Shown here: positions 12,341 through 24,266 of the stretch, piece by piece
Layout: the number at the start of each line of letters is the position of its first letter
Position numbering within the stretch: the first letter of the stretch is position 1
Assembly (NCBI GenBank): GCA_000310025.1
Contig: FN649738.1
Coordinates: forward strand, 205,386-269,385
Direction of reading: 5' to 3'
DNA length: 64,000 nucleotides
Source: Ectocarpus siliculosus
Taxonomy: Eukaryota > Sar > Phaeophyceae > Ectocarpales > Ectocarpaceae
The notes under the pieces: model-generated
Database searches by the model: none
What the model was told of the DNA's origin: nothing
What the model saw: only the letters and a program-made list of their open reading frames with translations
Program-made: the position numbers and the translations under genes

Positions 12341-13319
12341 CCACCGACGGCGTGCTTTTTTTCTTGCCCCGGTTCTTCTCCAAGTTTTGGATGCAGCAAC
12401 TTGTTTTCCATTCCTGAGGGATGATTTTGTGGTTCGGGCCACCCCCCCTTGCTTGCGTCTTGTCCACGTCATCGCGGGGGTAAATAGACTTTCGGATAGG
12501 TTTAGATAGCTCGCTGCAGTAGTGAAGGAAAGTCGGTCTGTCTGTATGTCCGCGTGTTGTGTGCTTCCATCTGCGTCGTTTCTTTGTGGACACAACGGAT
12601 CATGGACCAACCCCGGATGCTTTCGATCATCGGGTGTTCTCCTGTAGACCTCTTGGGGTGCGATCGGTTTGAGGATAAAGAGATTTCGGGCATCACACTG
12701 CGAACAGGTATCCCATATGTTGAAGTCGGGCTCATAGAGGCGGTGGCGGGAACCGACGCGGAACATCCAGGTCACAGCGGTGGCAACGGGGGGGGGATGG
12801 CTGGTCTTCGACGCTGCTGCTGGCGTTCGTGGTCTTGGTGCATGTTTTCCTCCGGCAGGACACAGGCCGATGTACCGCTCAGTTGGTGGCGTATAGGCAG
12901 CAACAGAGTTTATGCGAAGCGGGATAAGGGCGTGTTTAACGTCCCGTGGGGATTTGGTGGGTGCCAACCGTAAGAAGATGCTCGCTCGCTTTCTACGGTA
13001 AGACCTTATGTGGCTCGCTGTTTTCGCGACGCGGTGGGTGCAGGTGGCCCGGCCTCCACTGAGGCACTGTCCTTTTCTCCCAGGGACGAAAAACGTTTGT
13101 GTGCGGTTTGATGAGAGTTGAGTTTATCGACGTGGTGAGTTGTTGGTGAGGTTGGACAAGAGTCCATGCTATTATTGGAAAGGGAACAAAATACAAAGCA
13201 GTTGAGATCTTCTGAGAAAGCGCAACCATTTCCCCTGTTGCTATGGAGGCATGAACAGACGTCGCCGAATCACGGAAGGCGGACATAAGCCTCGAATGTC
13301 TTATAAGCCAGGAGAGAAC
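12341..13319. other. Non-coding stretch within copy A
   Basis: Long open frames exist on both strands (minus 12272-12967, plus 12554-12973). Compared with copy B, nearly all their differences change the amino acid on either strand. I see no gene here, only intergenic sequence. Confidence 0.55.
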
Positions 13320-13770
13320 ATGCGGGCATTTTCCGTTGCAAGTGGTCACGATTCGACCCGACTTGTGTTCGGAGCACCATTTTTGAAATTTCCGCCGGTG
13401 GCAGTAGAGGCGGGACCAGAGGCGACAAATGTTTTGAATTGGGTTTCCCTGATGACACGTCTGGTTCAGGTTTGTCGAGGGATGACTGCGCGATGGGCAC
13501 ACGCGCTAACATATTTTTGTACAGCTGTTTTTTTGCGGGCGAGGTCCGCTTTTTGGGAGCAGAAACATCGGTCGTAGGCGGCGTGATGTTCGCGTGGTGT
13601 GTGGGCTTGTGAAACTGGGCATCTGCGGCGGGGGGGATATCGGCTGTGCGGCGGAACCGCTCCTCACTCGGCTGCCCTTGAGACTGAAGGAGGACGCCTA
13701 TCCTGTAGTGGCGCATTGGACGGGGGCAAGCACGGGGCTCTACCTTTCGTCATTGCGAAGAAGCACCAGA
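13320..13770 (+). pseudogene. Frame-shifted copy A of a small two-exon gene
   Basis: The counterpart of the intact gene at 45048-45505. Exon 1 (13320-13469, MRAFSVASGHDSTR...LVQ) and its donor are preserved. Exon 2 (from 13544) carries a T run two bases longer than in copy B (CTTTTTGGG against CTTTGGG). This shifts the frame and stops translation after about 22 codons. Beyond the shift the old frame still reads like protein (VVCGLVKLGICGGG...LKEDAYPVVAHWTG), but most substitutions relative to B are amino-acid changing. This is consistent with relaxed constraint in A. Confidence 0.5.
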
Positions 13771-13885
13771 AAACTTGAGAAAACGCACAGTTGTTGCTGC
13801 ACTGACCGAAACCTTGAGAAACCGAACAAATGTTACTATATGCCCGGCTTGTCATGTAACACGGTCAAACACAGGGACGCCGCTT

Positions 13886-14137
13886 GAAGAGAAGATAAAA
13901 GTAGATGTAGTTGACTCAAATCCCGCGAAAATCAACCGCGTCCAGAGGAGAGACAAGAGTGAGCACGCCATGCGGATCATCGAGGCGCTCTAAATCGCTC
14001 ACGAGTACAACACCAAGAAGGTTCGTTGGTCGATGTCACCACCGAGAATACAAACCTCGGTGCGGGCTGCGATCTTGGAATCATTCTCTCACATGTTCAT
14101 CAACGAATGCACCAGACTCGCTTCCACTGCTTTATAG
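13886..14137 (+). pseudogene. Coding remnant with in-frame stop
   Basis: One frame reads EEKIKVDVVDSNPAKINR... to RIIEAL, then TAA (13991-13993). It then continues without shift as IAHEYNTKK...SVRAAILESFSHMFINEC to a TAG. Both halves look like protein and share one frame. Copy B keeps the TAA at the same place and has a further one-base shift before the second half. Either an old pseudogene or two exons whose splice sites I misread. Family not recognised. Confidence 0.35.
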
Positions 14138-14960
14138 AGTTCCTGAAACACGAACATCCTTGGAAAATACCACAACATCATGAGAAGCAACACTTCTTCA
14201 AAACGCCACAAAACTACATCCAGTTTCTGAAATCGGAAATTCCAAGAACCGCCTATGAAAGTATGATACTCGTGAAACCTCGAAAAAAACGAATTCCAAC
14301 GACCACATTAACCACAAAAAACACATTGCGGAAACACGGAGGCTTTAAATTTAATCATGCCTTGAATCATATGCCAACTTGTCACCCATCACATTAAGCA
14401 ACATCATGTTTTCCCCGCACTACCACATTTTTGTTGATGTATTTTGTCTTTGGGGATCTTCTATTCCTTCCTCAGGTAACCGTACGTAACCCACGTACAT
14501 CCAATACCAGCAGAAAACACAACGTGCACTATCGCAGAAAGTATCCCAACCAAAATAGGAAAACCCAACATGTCCTCCCTCCTCCCATCCCATACATAAC
14601 ATCAAACTATGCATGCTGCGTTTCGTCTTGTAGCCGAAGCACTACCCGAATTACCCCGCTGCCCGCACCAGGCCGAAGGACTACTATTGATGTCTTGCTA
14701 TGAATATTCTTCCATGTTTACTAGTAGCAGAAGCTACTCGAACTACGTGCTCTGTCTTTTGATACGGCCGCCATTGCCCCCTCACTCCTCGGTCGGTGGT
14801 GTGAAGTGTGGGCTCTGGTGCATGCACAACAAACGCCAGCTAAGAAAACAGAACAAAAGGTTTTCCAACGCATTAACGAGGACCCGATCGTTCTTCACGA
14901 GCGTCCTCGGTTGACCATCCACCAACGTTCTCACTCACGTTGTGAAAGGTGGTGCCAGCC
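14138..14960. other. No gene recognised
   Basis: Alternating open frames and indels relative to copy B (45881-46620) give no consistent coding frame. The sequence is AC-rich. Probably intergenic. Confidence 0.45.
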
Positions 14961-15624
14961 TCAGGGCCCACAGCCGTTTTCTTTCTTCACGTGTGGTACC
15001 TTGGAAGAGGCGCCGTCCTGGACAAACTCACTCTTCACCACAGGTTCCTCCGCGGCCACCGGGAGCGGGGACTGGAAGGGTGCGTCGGCTAGGACACCGT
15101 CGACCTTGACTTCCGTTTTCACCTGGGAATTGTGGAAACCCCAGGTGAACCACAAGAGTTGTCAGCCGTTGAGATGGACAATGGAATTGTACCACTGCTA
15201 TCCGAGACAGCCACAACCGCCCACCCGCTCCTTCCCAGTGTCTTTTATCACGTCCCTCCTGCACGCCCTCCTCCACGCCTTCTACGGGGGAGGGTTTTCG
15301 CCTTCGGTGATCGACAGACACGAATGATAACATAAGCGAGATGATGCCTATCACATTGCAAAACAAAGCAAGCGAAGACAATACCGGCGTTTCGGTCCAA
15401 GGAGACATGCAACTTGCTGCCATGCTCGATACAGGTCTCTTTACCTTTATGTGAGAGGCCCCCGCGGAGACATTGCGGCCTTCTTTCTTCACCTTTGGTA
15501 CCTTGGAAGAGGCGCCATCCTGGACACACTCACTCTTCACCGCAGGTTTCTCCGTGGCCACCGGGAATGGGAACTGGAAGGGTGCGTCCGCTAGGACACC
15601 GTGAACCTTGACTTCCGTTTTCAC
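14961..15624 (-). pseudogene. Orphan terminal exons of the lysine-rich repeat gene
   Basis: Two exons match the 3' end of the gene at 46625-54354. One is a 60-codon repeat exon at 15624-15445 (acceptor TTTTTTCAG, donor AAG|GTAAAG). The other is the terminal 53-residue exon at 15122-14961, ending CGP and TGA. Both splice sites and frames are intact, and the psi-K-x-E motifs VKTE, VKSE/VKPxVKSE and VKKE are kept. The upstream exons are absent because the segmental duplication stops at 15862. It therefore has no start unless spliced to something not seen. Confidence 0.75.
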
Positions 15625-15862
15625 CTGAAAAAATGTGGAGAACCTCAGGTGAGTTGCGAGAGTAGTCAGCCGTTGAGATCGACAATCGAAATGTACCACT
15701 GCTATCCGAGATTATCCGAGATTGTGATAGCAACTCGACGAGTATCGTCGAGTTGCATTTCTGAACCTTTCAGGCTTTTCCAGCGGAGATGGGGGATGCG
15801 AATGAATTTTTCACCGAGCCACACGCAGACATCGAACGATGAGACTGAAGCTAGGCATGGTA

Positions 15863-16428
15863 CGTGCTAATCTCTGATACGTTCATTGGTGCGTCGTTAG
15901 CTTCCCGGGCATGGGCGTCCCTTAGTGTCCCGATTTTGTCCTTGATCAGCGAGCTGGTGATGAAGGGGGCGATCAAGGGGGCGGACGTGGTGGAGAGGGA
16001 GTGTTGAGGAGTATGCCCCCCCCCGCAATACGCCAGGACTGTCGACATAGCCGCCAAAGTAGGCAAGCACCCCTGCATATTTGTAAACCTGCTGGAACGA
16101 TAAACTTGGGGATCGAAGAGAAAGAAGAGCAAATAATATCATATCAACGTCTGCATCGTCATACGCGGGACATGTACTTCACCGTCTCAGGGTCGTTGTC
16201 GTCCACATTAGAGGGCACCGGTGATTTGAGGGGACTCGTTGGGCTGTCCGTCCTGGCACCTCCAAGCTTGAGAGAACGAAAGTCACCTCCCCGCGAACTG
16301 AAGTTCTGCGTGTTTCCGGCCGCAGTGATTCTGAAGCCGTACGGACGTGCGTGTTTGTAACTACGTCAGAAACACGGGTGCCACGAGAGTGCTAAGCGCG
16401 ACTGCGGCTATCAACAACACCACGTGCT
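15863..16428. other. No gene recognised
   Basis: The unique sequence just right of copy A. A plus-strand frame (16001-16360) and a minus-strand frame (15851-16132) overlap without splice support. Confidence 0.4.
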
Positions 16429-16525
16429 GGGTTCCGTACACAGAGAAAGCAGATATCCTTGCCTGGGTTCCGTACACACAGAAAGCAGTTATCCTTGCCT
16501 GGGCTCCGTACAAAGAGAAAGCAGA
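16429..16525 (+). repeat. 36-bp tandem repeat, 2.7 units
   Basis: The unit begins GGGTTCCGTACACAGAGAAA and repeats at 16465 and, truncated, at 16501. The TTCCGTACA core recurs as TTCCCTACAT or TTCCTTACATCGAG through 17090-17770. Confidence 0.85.
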
Positions 16526-17059
16526 ATACATCGACAATAATATTAGTATTGACCTCCTTCACATTATTTTATGACTAAAGGGCTACCTTCCGTTCCCTGC
16601 GCTCTCGGTTCTCCGACGACGTCTTGAGGTATTTCCCTCGGAGCTCTCACTCGACCTCTTCCTTGTTAGCCTGGATGGATATGGAACGGTTACGTAGCAT
16701 AGCATTGGTTGCATGAATGCTCATGCCTTCTAGAATGTTTTGTTATCAGGAGCAGCTATGGAAGAAGGGCTTTTTGACTTTTTCTACAGTATATCATATA
16801 GAAATAGGATATTTTTCAACGTAAGGTTACAGAGTAGGTGAACCATCGACCACCCGACAGGGATGGGGAGTTGCTAATAAATCGAGGGAGAGAGAGAGAG
16901 AGAGAGGTCATTTGTCTACGATCAGGCGATAGGGAATGTGAATTTCCTCTCCTGGGTTCAGTACATACATACAGAGAGACGACATCGACAAAAGACACAG
17001 CAGCAGCATAGTTGAGCTGTCACGAACCAAACGGCGGCAACGACAGGTAAAAAAAGCTC

Positions 17060-17770
17060 GTGGTCAGCAGCATCACGTGCCCGATTGTTCCCTACGTTCC
17101 CTACATGAAGAGGGCACTCGTCTACGATCAGGGAAAAGGGGCCGAGAAGTGTTCAAAATACGTACATACCCGTTGGCCATGGCTCCTCCGCCGGTTTCAG
17201 CATCATCACCACTCCCGCTGCTGCCTCGCTCGCAATCACTGCCGCTCTTTGGTTCCCTACATGGAGAAAAGCGGCGACAAAATATGCAGAGGCAGCATGG
17301 TGGCAACGTATATGGTGCAAGATGGTGCAGTTGTTTACGAACAGCGACGCTTTCCCGTGTTCCGTACATCGAGCGAGAAGTCAGCTCCTCTACGACCAGG
17401 CGACAGGAATGGACAATTGTCGACAGGGACGGAGTATTGTTCAAGCGACATATGAACACATACCCGTTGTCCAAGGCTCCGTCTCGGGTCTCAGCATCAC
17501 CACCACTGCCGCTGCTGCCTCCCTCGCTGCAGCTCCTTGGTTCTCTACATGGAGAAAGCGGTCGCCGACAAAAAGACGCAGCGGCAGCATGGTTGAGCTA
17601 TCACCAAACTGGGGCAAGGAATGGTGCAAGATGGTGCGGTTGTTTACCAACAGCGCCGCTTTCCCGTGTTCCTTACATCGAGAGGCGAGAGGGGCGAGGA
17701 AATGTTGAAAAATGGTGCGGTTTTTTACCAACAGCACCGCTTTCCCGTGTTCCTTACATCGAGAGTCGAC
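17060..17770. repeat. Degenerate long tandem repeat array
   Basis: The blocks TTCCCTACATGGAGAAA, CCGTGTTCCTTACATCGAGAG, CATACCCGTTGTCCAAGGCTC and CTGCCGCTGCTGCCTC recur in similar order at intervals of roughly 150-300 bases. The long plus-strand open frame across this array (17077-18093) comes from the repeats and the antisense of the neighbouring gene. Confidence 0.6.
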
Positions 17771-19618
17771 AGGGGCGGGGAAATGTTGAAAAAACTACAT
17801 ACCCGTTGTCCAAGGCTCTTTCGCCAGTCTCAGCACCATCACCGCTTCGGCTGATGTCTCTCTCGCTATCACTGCCGCTTCCCGATTTAGAAGCCCTCCC
17901 TACGCGAACTGCGGGGGTGGGACGTTCCGCCGCTGTAAGTCGAGTCACCGTCACCGTCACACTGTCGCCACGACCCAAACCCAGCTCGGCAATGACCCTT
18001 TCCGGCATCGTGAAAGGGAAAGCATGCTCACTGCCGGAACGGCGGATCGTCACGTTGGGCTCGTTCGTTGTTCCGTCGCCGCCTGTAACGTGATAGGACA
18101 GCAAAATATTGTGTAAGGCCCCAATCCGTGATTTGAAAGGCGTCACAGGTCGAATTATGGTCCACCTAACGCTACTCAGTTGCAAAACCGACAGCAGCCG
18201 AATATTTTTCGTTATTTTTCGTCATTCTCCACGGATGTGCGCAACAATCAAGCCAGAGCACGGTCTATCGGGCAGTAGAACATGTTCATACCTGGGCTGT
18301 CGCCGTCCCCGCTATCCACTGACTCCTCTCGCTCCGCTGACCCCCCGTGCCCCGTACTTGTGGTCCCGCCCCCCCCCTTGCCACTTTCAGGTTTCTTGCT
18401 TGCCATTGCTGAGAGACGGGCCTCGTCGAAGAACTTCTCTCCTTGCCTTGATTGCCAGCTTGCTGGGTTCGTCTGCAGCACATTCTTCACCCAGCTGTTC
18501 TTATCCAACGCGCCGAAGAAAGCGTCGAACTTGGTCCTATCATCCAGCACGCGCTCAACGCAGAGCATGGCGAACTCGACGGCCAGCTGTCGCGCCAGTT
18601 TACTGTTCACTTTGTCTTTCTCTTGAGTCCCTTCGAAGAGTAGAAACGTCGTCACTACGGCCTGATCGAATTCCACACGAGAGGCGTCGATCGAGATGTG
18701 GAGTGGTTTTCCGGGCCCCGGAGTCGTCACGGTCTTGTTCGACTGTCCAATGCGCCCGGACAGCGCCTTCTTATTGATGGCGGTTACGAACTTGTTCTTG
18801 TTACTACCAAGAGCGTAGATGACCGGCTTCCAGTAAGTCTCCAGGACATCTAGAAGTTGCTTCTTGCGCTTCCCATCGTCCGCTTCAAAGAGCGCTTGCT
18901 CCTCGGGTGAAACAAAGGTCGGTAGCAGCGCCGCCGCCCCCTCCACGACCATCCTATTCTCGCCATCAACTGCGCGCAGTGCTCCGCCAGCGATCGAAAG
19001 AGCAAGCATGCGAACGACATCAAGATGTCCCTCATCAAGCGCAAAATCCTTGACGCTATTGACGATTCCATGCTCGAGAATCACCGCTGCCAGTTTCGGG
19101 CTTGCCTGGGTCGTGCGCAGCAACCCGAAACATGCTGTGAGGCACTGCGGAAGTGGTTTGGATGCCGCCGAATCGAGACCGTTGAGCTCATCCTCCTTCC
19201 AAAATCTAGCCATGATGGCCTTGATGATGGGACTGTCTTCATCAAGCCCCTTGCCGTACACAAGTGACTCCCAGGAATTCCCCTTCATCTTCCGCAAGGC
19301 CCCTTCCCCCTCGAGGATCTTCTTTACGTGGAAATTAAGAACTTTCCACGCTGCCGCGACCGTTGCTTGCTCCGCTTTGTTCCGCGTCCCGTCCACGCTA
19401 CCCATAGGATGCAGGTTCCGCCTCCAACCGTCACCCATCACCTCCTTGGCGTACTCCTCACATAGGCGAAGTTCGGGGTTATTCAACGCGCGCACTAGAC
19501 GCCCAAGCCCTGAGATGACGGCGAAATGTCCAGGTTTCTGTACGGGCACGACCGGACGGCATGGCCGAATAGAACCATAGGCAGGAGAAACACCAACGTA
19601 TTTTTGCAAACGAATCAC
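17754..19618 (-). CDS. Unknown helical protein with AbrB-like C-terminal segment
   Basis: Two exons, 19618-18292 and 18082-17754, are joined by an intron with donor CAG|GTATGA and acceptor TTACAG, phase 1. The product is about 551 residues. Residues 1-400 are mostly amphipathic helix with no signal or membrane segment; I do not recognise the fold. A low-complexity linker (GKGGGGTTSTGHGG, EESVDSGDGD) leads into exon 2. There NVTIRRSGSEHAF...FTMPERVIAELGLGRGDSV resembles the SpoVT/AbrB swapped-hairpin pattern (strand, MP, helix, LG, GD, strand). The tail is Ser/Gly/Asp-rich. The first 25 residues are weaker; a phase-compatible acceptor (GTACAG) just before KPGHFAV could mean the true start lies upstream. 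AbrB likeness is inferred from pattern alone. Confidence 0.65.
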
Positions 19619-19739
19619 TCGGTTTAATGTACGGTATGTAGGTGGAACCGTTCGTGCACCACACTTCCGAATATCTTGGTGCAGGGTCCAAACGGTGGGA
19701 CCGTGCCAACCGCAGCATGGGTACTCTATTCATCCCTTT

Positions 19740-20310
19740 AGCTCTTGATGTGAAAAATAGATGCTAGTTTCTCTATGTAGCGAGACGAACGGCTAATGCT
19801 CTTGTTCTTTCATGCGATCATCATAATACGTGGTCCTCTATGTACAGCCGCTGCTGCGCTAGTTCCCTTATGTGAATATCTAAAAGTTAGTGCGACACGA
19901 ACCGCGGCAGCTATCCGTGTTCTTTAATGCGAGAAAATCCTCACTGTTCTTACGCTTAGCCGCTGCTACGTACGCCAGGACACTCATTCATGCAAATATC
20001 TGATTGCTAGATTCTATATGTAGCGAAACGAACGGCTGCTGCTCTTGTTCTTTCATGCGATGATCATCATACGTTTCCTCTATGTAACGCCGCTTCTGCG
20101 CTAGTTCCCTCCGAAGTGAATATCTGAATGTTAGTGTATCTAGGTAGCGACACGAAGCGCGGCTTCCAATAGTGTTCTATATTACGAGGGACTATTCGTT
20201 GATCTGTACTTACAGCCGCTTCTGCGCTGGTTCCCTCATGTGGTAGTTGAAAAAGTTAGTTTCTGTACGCAGCGAGACGAACCGCTGCTCTCTCGTTCGT
20301 TTATGCGAAT
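19740..20310. repeat. Degenerate tandem repeat, about 120-bp period
   Basis: The blocks GCCGCTGCTGCGCTAGTTCCC, TTAGT...TGTAGCGAGACGAACGGC and CTTGTTCTTTCATGCGA alternate about five times with strong divergence. This lies directly upstream of the 551-residue minus-strand gene. No open frame persists. Confidence 0.65.
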
Positions 20311-20830
20311 ATTGTGAAATGTTATGTCATCGGTGAAGCGAATACCCTACTCTGTACCGAGTCATAATCCATAAACTGGCCGTTGACCGTTCACTTTGGG
20401 GTTATTTTCCCCCCTTACGTACTTGCTCCTCTGACATGTGGCGAGTAAGTGCCAAGCGTGGCCAATTGTGTCGTGCTAGTTTCAACAAGGGTTCACGTGG
20501 GCGAAAGAGGGCCCGCGCGGGCATCTCCACATCTCCGAGGATATGCATACCCCGAATGGCCAACTATTCTCTGGAAATTCTTGGTGGCAAACAGTCCAGA
20601 GAGGTAGAATGTTATTCGTAGTCCACACGGATCTTTACTGGTGGCATGTGTGTCCCTACCCACGGAAGATACCTACATGTCCTGGTATCCACATGAACGG
20701 TGTATGGAACCCCTGGTCGACCAAGAACGAGAGTCTCGAAGAATATCGATCTTTTGTGTACGTACGTAACGGTGGAATTCGGTGGGACTCAGAATATTGA
20801 TTTGATCAAGCTTGGTTTGACGTCCATTGG
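20311..20830. other. No gene recognised
   Basis: Short overlapping frames only. A further 3' exon of the minus-strand gene ending at 20831 could lie here, since that last exon also has a possible donor (CGG|GTGAGG), but I found no acceptor I trust. Confidence 0.4.
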
Positions 20831-23800
20831 TCAACGCATCCTCACCCGAGATTGGCTCTCGCCCTTGTGCAGGTTGGTCCCCTTTTCCGCGGCTGCAGCG
20901 TAGTCCAAGAAGTTGTACACGTTGACCTGGAACTTGGCATGTTCTCCGGTCAAGACTTTTGCAAGCTCCAAGGTTTTTGCGGCACCTGCACATTTTCGAA
21001 GGCGCGTGCAGTATGGGATAGTAGGCGCAAAAGGTTTAGAATTCCATGTCCGAAGGCTATACTCTACATCTTGAGGTGGAGTATACATCGCGAAGCGCTC
21101 ACGAATCGATCACTCACATGCACGTGGGGTATATCGGCGGTCTCTTCCGTAGATCAAAATCTTGACATTGACCGCAACCAGGGATCCCGCCCATTCCTTT
21201 TCGCCGCGACATCTACGGCAAAGTATTTCCAGACCAACTCCCGTGCCTCGTGATCGAGGCAAGACCGACACAGAGACACCGTTCATAACGACCAAACCTA
21301 TCCAGACCACATGTATTCTTGCATTAGAATGCGCTGTCCGCAGTATTCCGCGTGTGCACACCCACGCAACGGTGGTTGATAATATTCACGCGGGCTTCTT
21401 TGTTCGCACGGTTGACTGCGAATAACAGCAGTCGCTAGAAACATAGGATGGGTTGAAAACTGGCGCGCGCGAGCGAGTACACCATACACCTGACGGGTGA
21501 AAATGGCGCAGTCACCGGTGGGGTCAACTGCGACGATTGATTGTTCGTGCCACTTGTTTCTGCGTGGCAACTGCAAATTTGGCACGTGGGGCTGACTGCA
21601 TCATTGGTCGCACGCATGATTGGTGACCAAGTAGGCTGTCACTACTCACCGAGAGTGACTACTCAACCATGCGTGGCGTGTGTGCGTGCACACACACGCA
21701 TGGTATTGCGTACTCTATTCTCGGCACAAGTAGGGGGATGGTCAGACGTTGTGCCTTGAGGTGCCAGAGAGATGTATGGATAGTCGTTTGGTGTTTTGAC
21801 TGGTGGTGGTTCTAGAGATAGTACACCAGAAACAGCAAGCACCTGGCGTCCGGGCCTTGCATATTATGCATATTTCATTCCTCACCGTCTATCCTGTCCG
21901 ATCGTGACTCAAAATGGTACCTTCCTTATATTACCGTTTACAGGGGTACGAGCATATTCGACCGTACCATGGAATAGCGTGAAGCAAGGTGTTCGTCACA
22001 GGGAGACACGCTTTTCGTATAAAACGTGTTCAGCCGTTACTTACTGTCTTCTGGGAAAAGGTTTGATTGTCCAAACTCTCCGGCTCTGGAGAGAGGACAG
22101 CCGAGGTCGCCGGCCAAAGCAATGACGGCCATCGCAGCACGGTTTTGCCCTTGGGGAGTGATCAACGATGGCGCTGCAGACACGAACTCTTTGCTGGGCA
22201 GAACGTCGTCGTTGGGCTGTAGGAGCAGAGAAATAACGACTTACATTTATCAACGTCGGCGTTCCACTTTTACCACCATCGATGGAATATACAGTGCTTG
22301 ACATTGCAAATGAATTAACAACATCTAACCGACAAATGAATTGTGAAAGTGGCCATCTTTTTTTGGCTGCATTGCCGACCGCGAGGGGGTGTACTTGTAC
22401 ACACGCAGGTCAGCAACACCGTGCCATTTGCAAGACGCAGACCACAGACCATCCCGCGGCAATTCACATCTCCCTTTCATTGCCTATTCAATAGACGTCG
22501 GTTAACCCTGAACGACCAACAACATGATTCCCTGTCCTATTGTGAGTCTCTCACCCATGTCGTTGCGGCAAGAGCCGTTTCCCAACTAAGATCAGTGCCT
22601 TCCGCCAATGCTTCGCCGATGGCAGTCTCGAGTTGTTCTTTCACCTCCGCCTGTCGAACACAGGAGACACGCGTCGCAGGATACGCAACGAGGAACATTC
22701 GCTCATTTTAGCAAAGGCTTGTTGTTTGTCGACAATGGTTGGACTTAGACCATGCGAACATGTCCGAGGGCGGCAGAATCACGGATCAATATATACATTC
22801 TCTGGGTGGTTGCATCTGCAGATGTACGCACACGCAAAAGGCTTCCGCCTGGCGTGAAAGTCGGTTTTAGTGCCACGAAAGCGATGAACAAGACACCCAT
22901 TATGGGGAAAGGAAACACGCTAACAGTGCACCGACCGCACATACATGTACGCCACCAAACCTACCTCTTGGACGAACTGAACCCCACCGAAAAACTATTG
23001 TGATACACGTGTGTAGTATGCAAGCCGGCCCAAAATATCATGGTCTGTAGGCTAGCACAACAACCGCACAAATACCCTGCAGTGTGTCTTTCAGGGAGTG
23101 TGCCTTCTTCGGAGCAAATGATCCTATGCATAGATATAGATATGTGAACTGGCTGAGTCGATTCCTTACATGTTTTGACAATAATCATATGGAATGCTGC
23201 TCACAACCGTGACCACTCTCTGCGAAAAAACTAAAACCTGCTGGAGACCAGACAGTGTGAGATCGAGGAAGCCCACCCATGGACATCTATCTGCTGTATA
23301 CAAGACAGCTTGCACTGGATATCTGCTAGAAGAGTACCAATCTGGGATCATCGTGTTCCGACATGAAGGCCACGAACTCGGATAGTAATTAGTGAAGACC
23401 CGAGTGCTGGCTAACTGGGAATCCCTCATGTGGGAAGAGTTTGACCAAAGTTCTCAGAAGGTGTCTGTAGTTGGCTATGTAGACTAGACGAGGGAAGAAA
23501 TATTCGGATCTGATGAATACTCACTCCGCGTGACAACTTTCATGAAATGTGTGCGAGAAGGCTGTTTTGTAAAGTGCGATTGATTTGTACTTTTATTGCC
23601 ATATCGAGGTCGCTGCGTAAAAGTTCGTGGTACGTATCGTCTACTACTGCTGTAGATAGGCATCGGAGTATGTGCCGAGCAAAGCGTGTATTCAGGGAAG
23701 GAAACGTACTGACTTTTCGCGATGACATCACGAATCGAATAGAATAAGCAAAAAATGATCGGATCGTCTTTCACCGTTCCGTGAAAAAACTAATGCGTTT

Positions 23801-24266
23801 TTTTTTCGTTGCGTTTTTTATAACACTGAAAATACGTTTGAAAACTGAGGGAGATTGCATGCCCGGTTTCGTTTTGTCATATTAAGAAAAAAAAAAAAAA
23901 GAAACATGCGAGAAAAAACCGGAGAGAAAGCACGTACATGACGGGAGGATTCTCGTTTCATACCTGCTCTGGTCCCGACAGATGTTCCCTGACTGCTTCG
24001 TTGTAGACCGTACACCATGCTCTGGGGTGGGCCCACGTCCGTCGCGAGGGACATGCCACCATGGCGGTTGCTTCGAACTTAAACCCACCCGTGAACTGTT
24101 GGGCGACGTGTTGCAGTGTTTTCTCCGTCATGATGTTCGAGTTCTTCCCCAGGTTGGTGGAGTCGCCTGTCTCGGGTCCGTTCATAGATGAATTGTCGAC
24201 GTGTCGCACAAGCGTCTTGGGGGATATCAGCATAACGCAGCCACCATCAGGTCGAGAAGATGCCAT
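20831..24266 (-). CDS. Four-exon gene, product unknown
   Basis: Exons are 24266-23964, 22650-22555, 22216-22045 and 20985-20831. All introns are GT-AG (CAG|GTATGA, TGG|GTGAGA, ACA|GTAAGT) and every phase matches, giving 241 residues. The protein starts MASSRPDGGCVMLISPKTLV. The second exon is an acidic helix (AEVKEQLETAIGEALAEG). The third has FVSAAPSLITPQGQNRAAMA and ALAGDLGCPLSRAGEFG. The last has KTLELAKVLTGEHAKFQVNV and ends SQSRVRMR. It is soluble, with no signal peptide or membrane segment, and I recognise no family. The last exon could splice onward at GTGAGG instead of ending at the TGA. Introns of 0.3-1.3 kb hold no other exon I could fit. Confidence 0.65.

Larger units (their letters stand above)
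5825..15862 (+). repeat. Segmental duplication, copy A
   Basis: Matches 39194-47513 in the same orientation with scattered substitutions. Copy A is longer, about 10.0 against 8.3 kb. It contains a 1,079-bp piggyBac-like insertion and keeps about 1 kb deleted from copy B near 42300. Copy B carries a SINE near 40848-41153 and a 119-bp element that A lacks. At the right end both copies include the last exons of the lysine-rich repeat gene; only copy B adjoins the rest of that gene. Confidence 0.9.

Noticed and set aside
12272-12967. 231-codon minus ORF (237 codons in copy B), plus a 139-codon plus-strand ORF in the same place
   Set aside because: Between copies almost every substitution changes the amino acid on either strand, and the ORF ends differ. 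This is not the pattern of a conserved gene.
17077-18093. 338-codon plus-strand ORF with repeated VPYIE segments
   Set aside because: Arises from the degenerate tandem repeats and from the antisense of exon 2 of the 551-residue gene.
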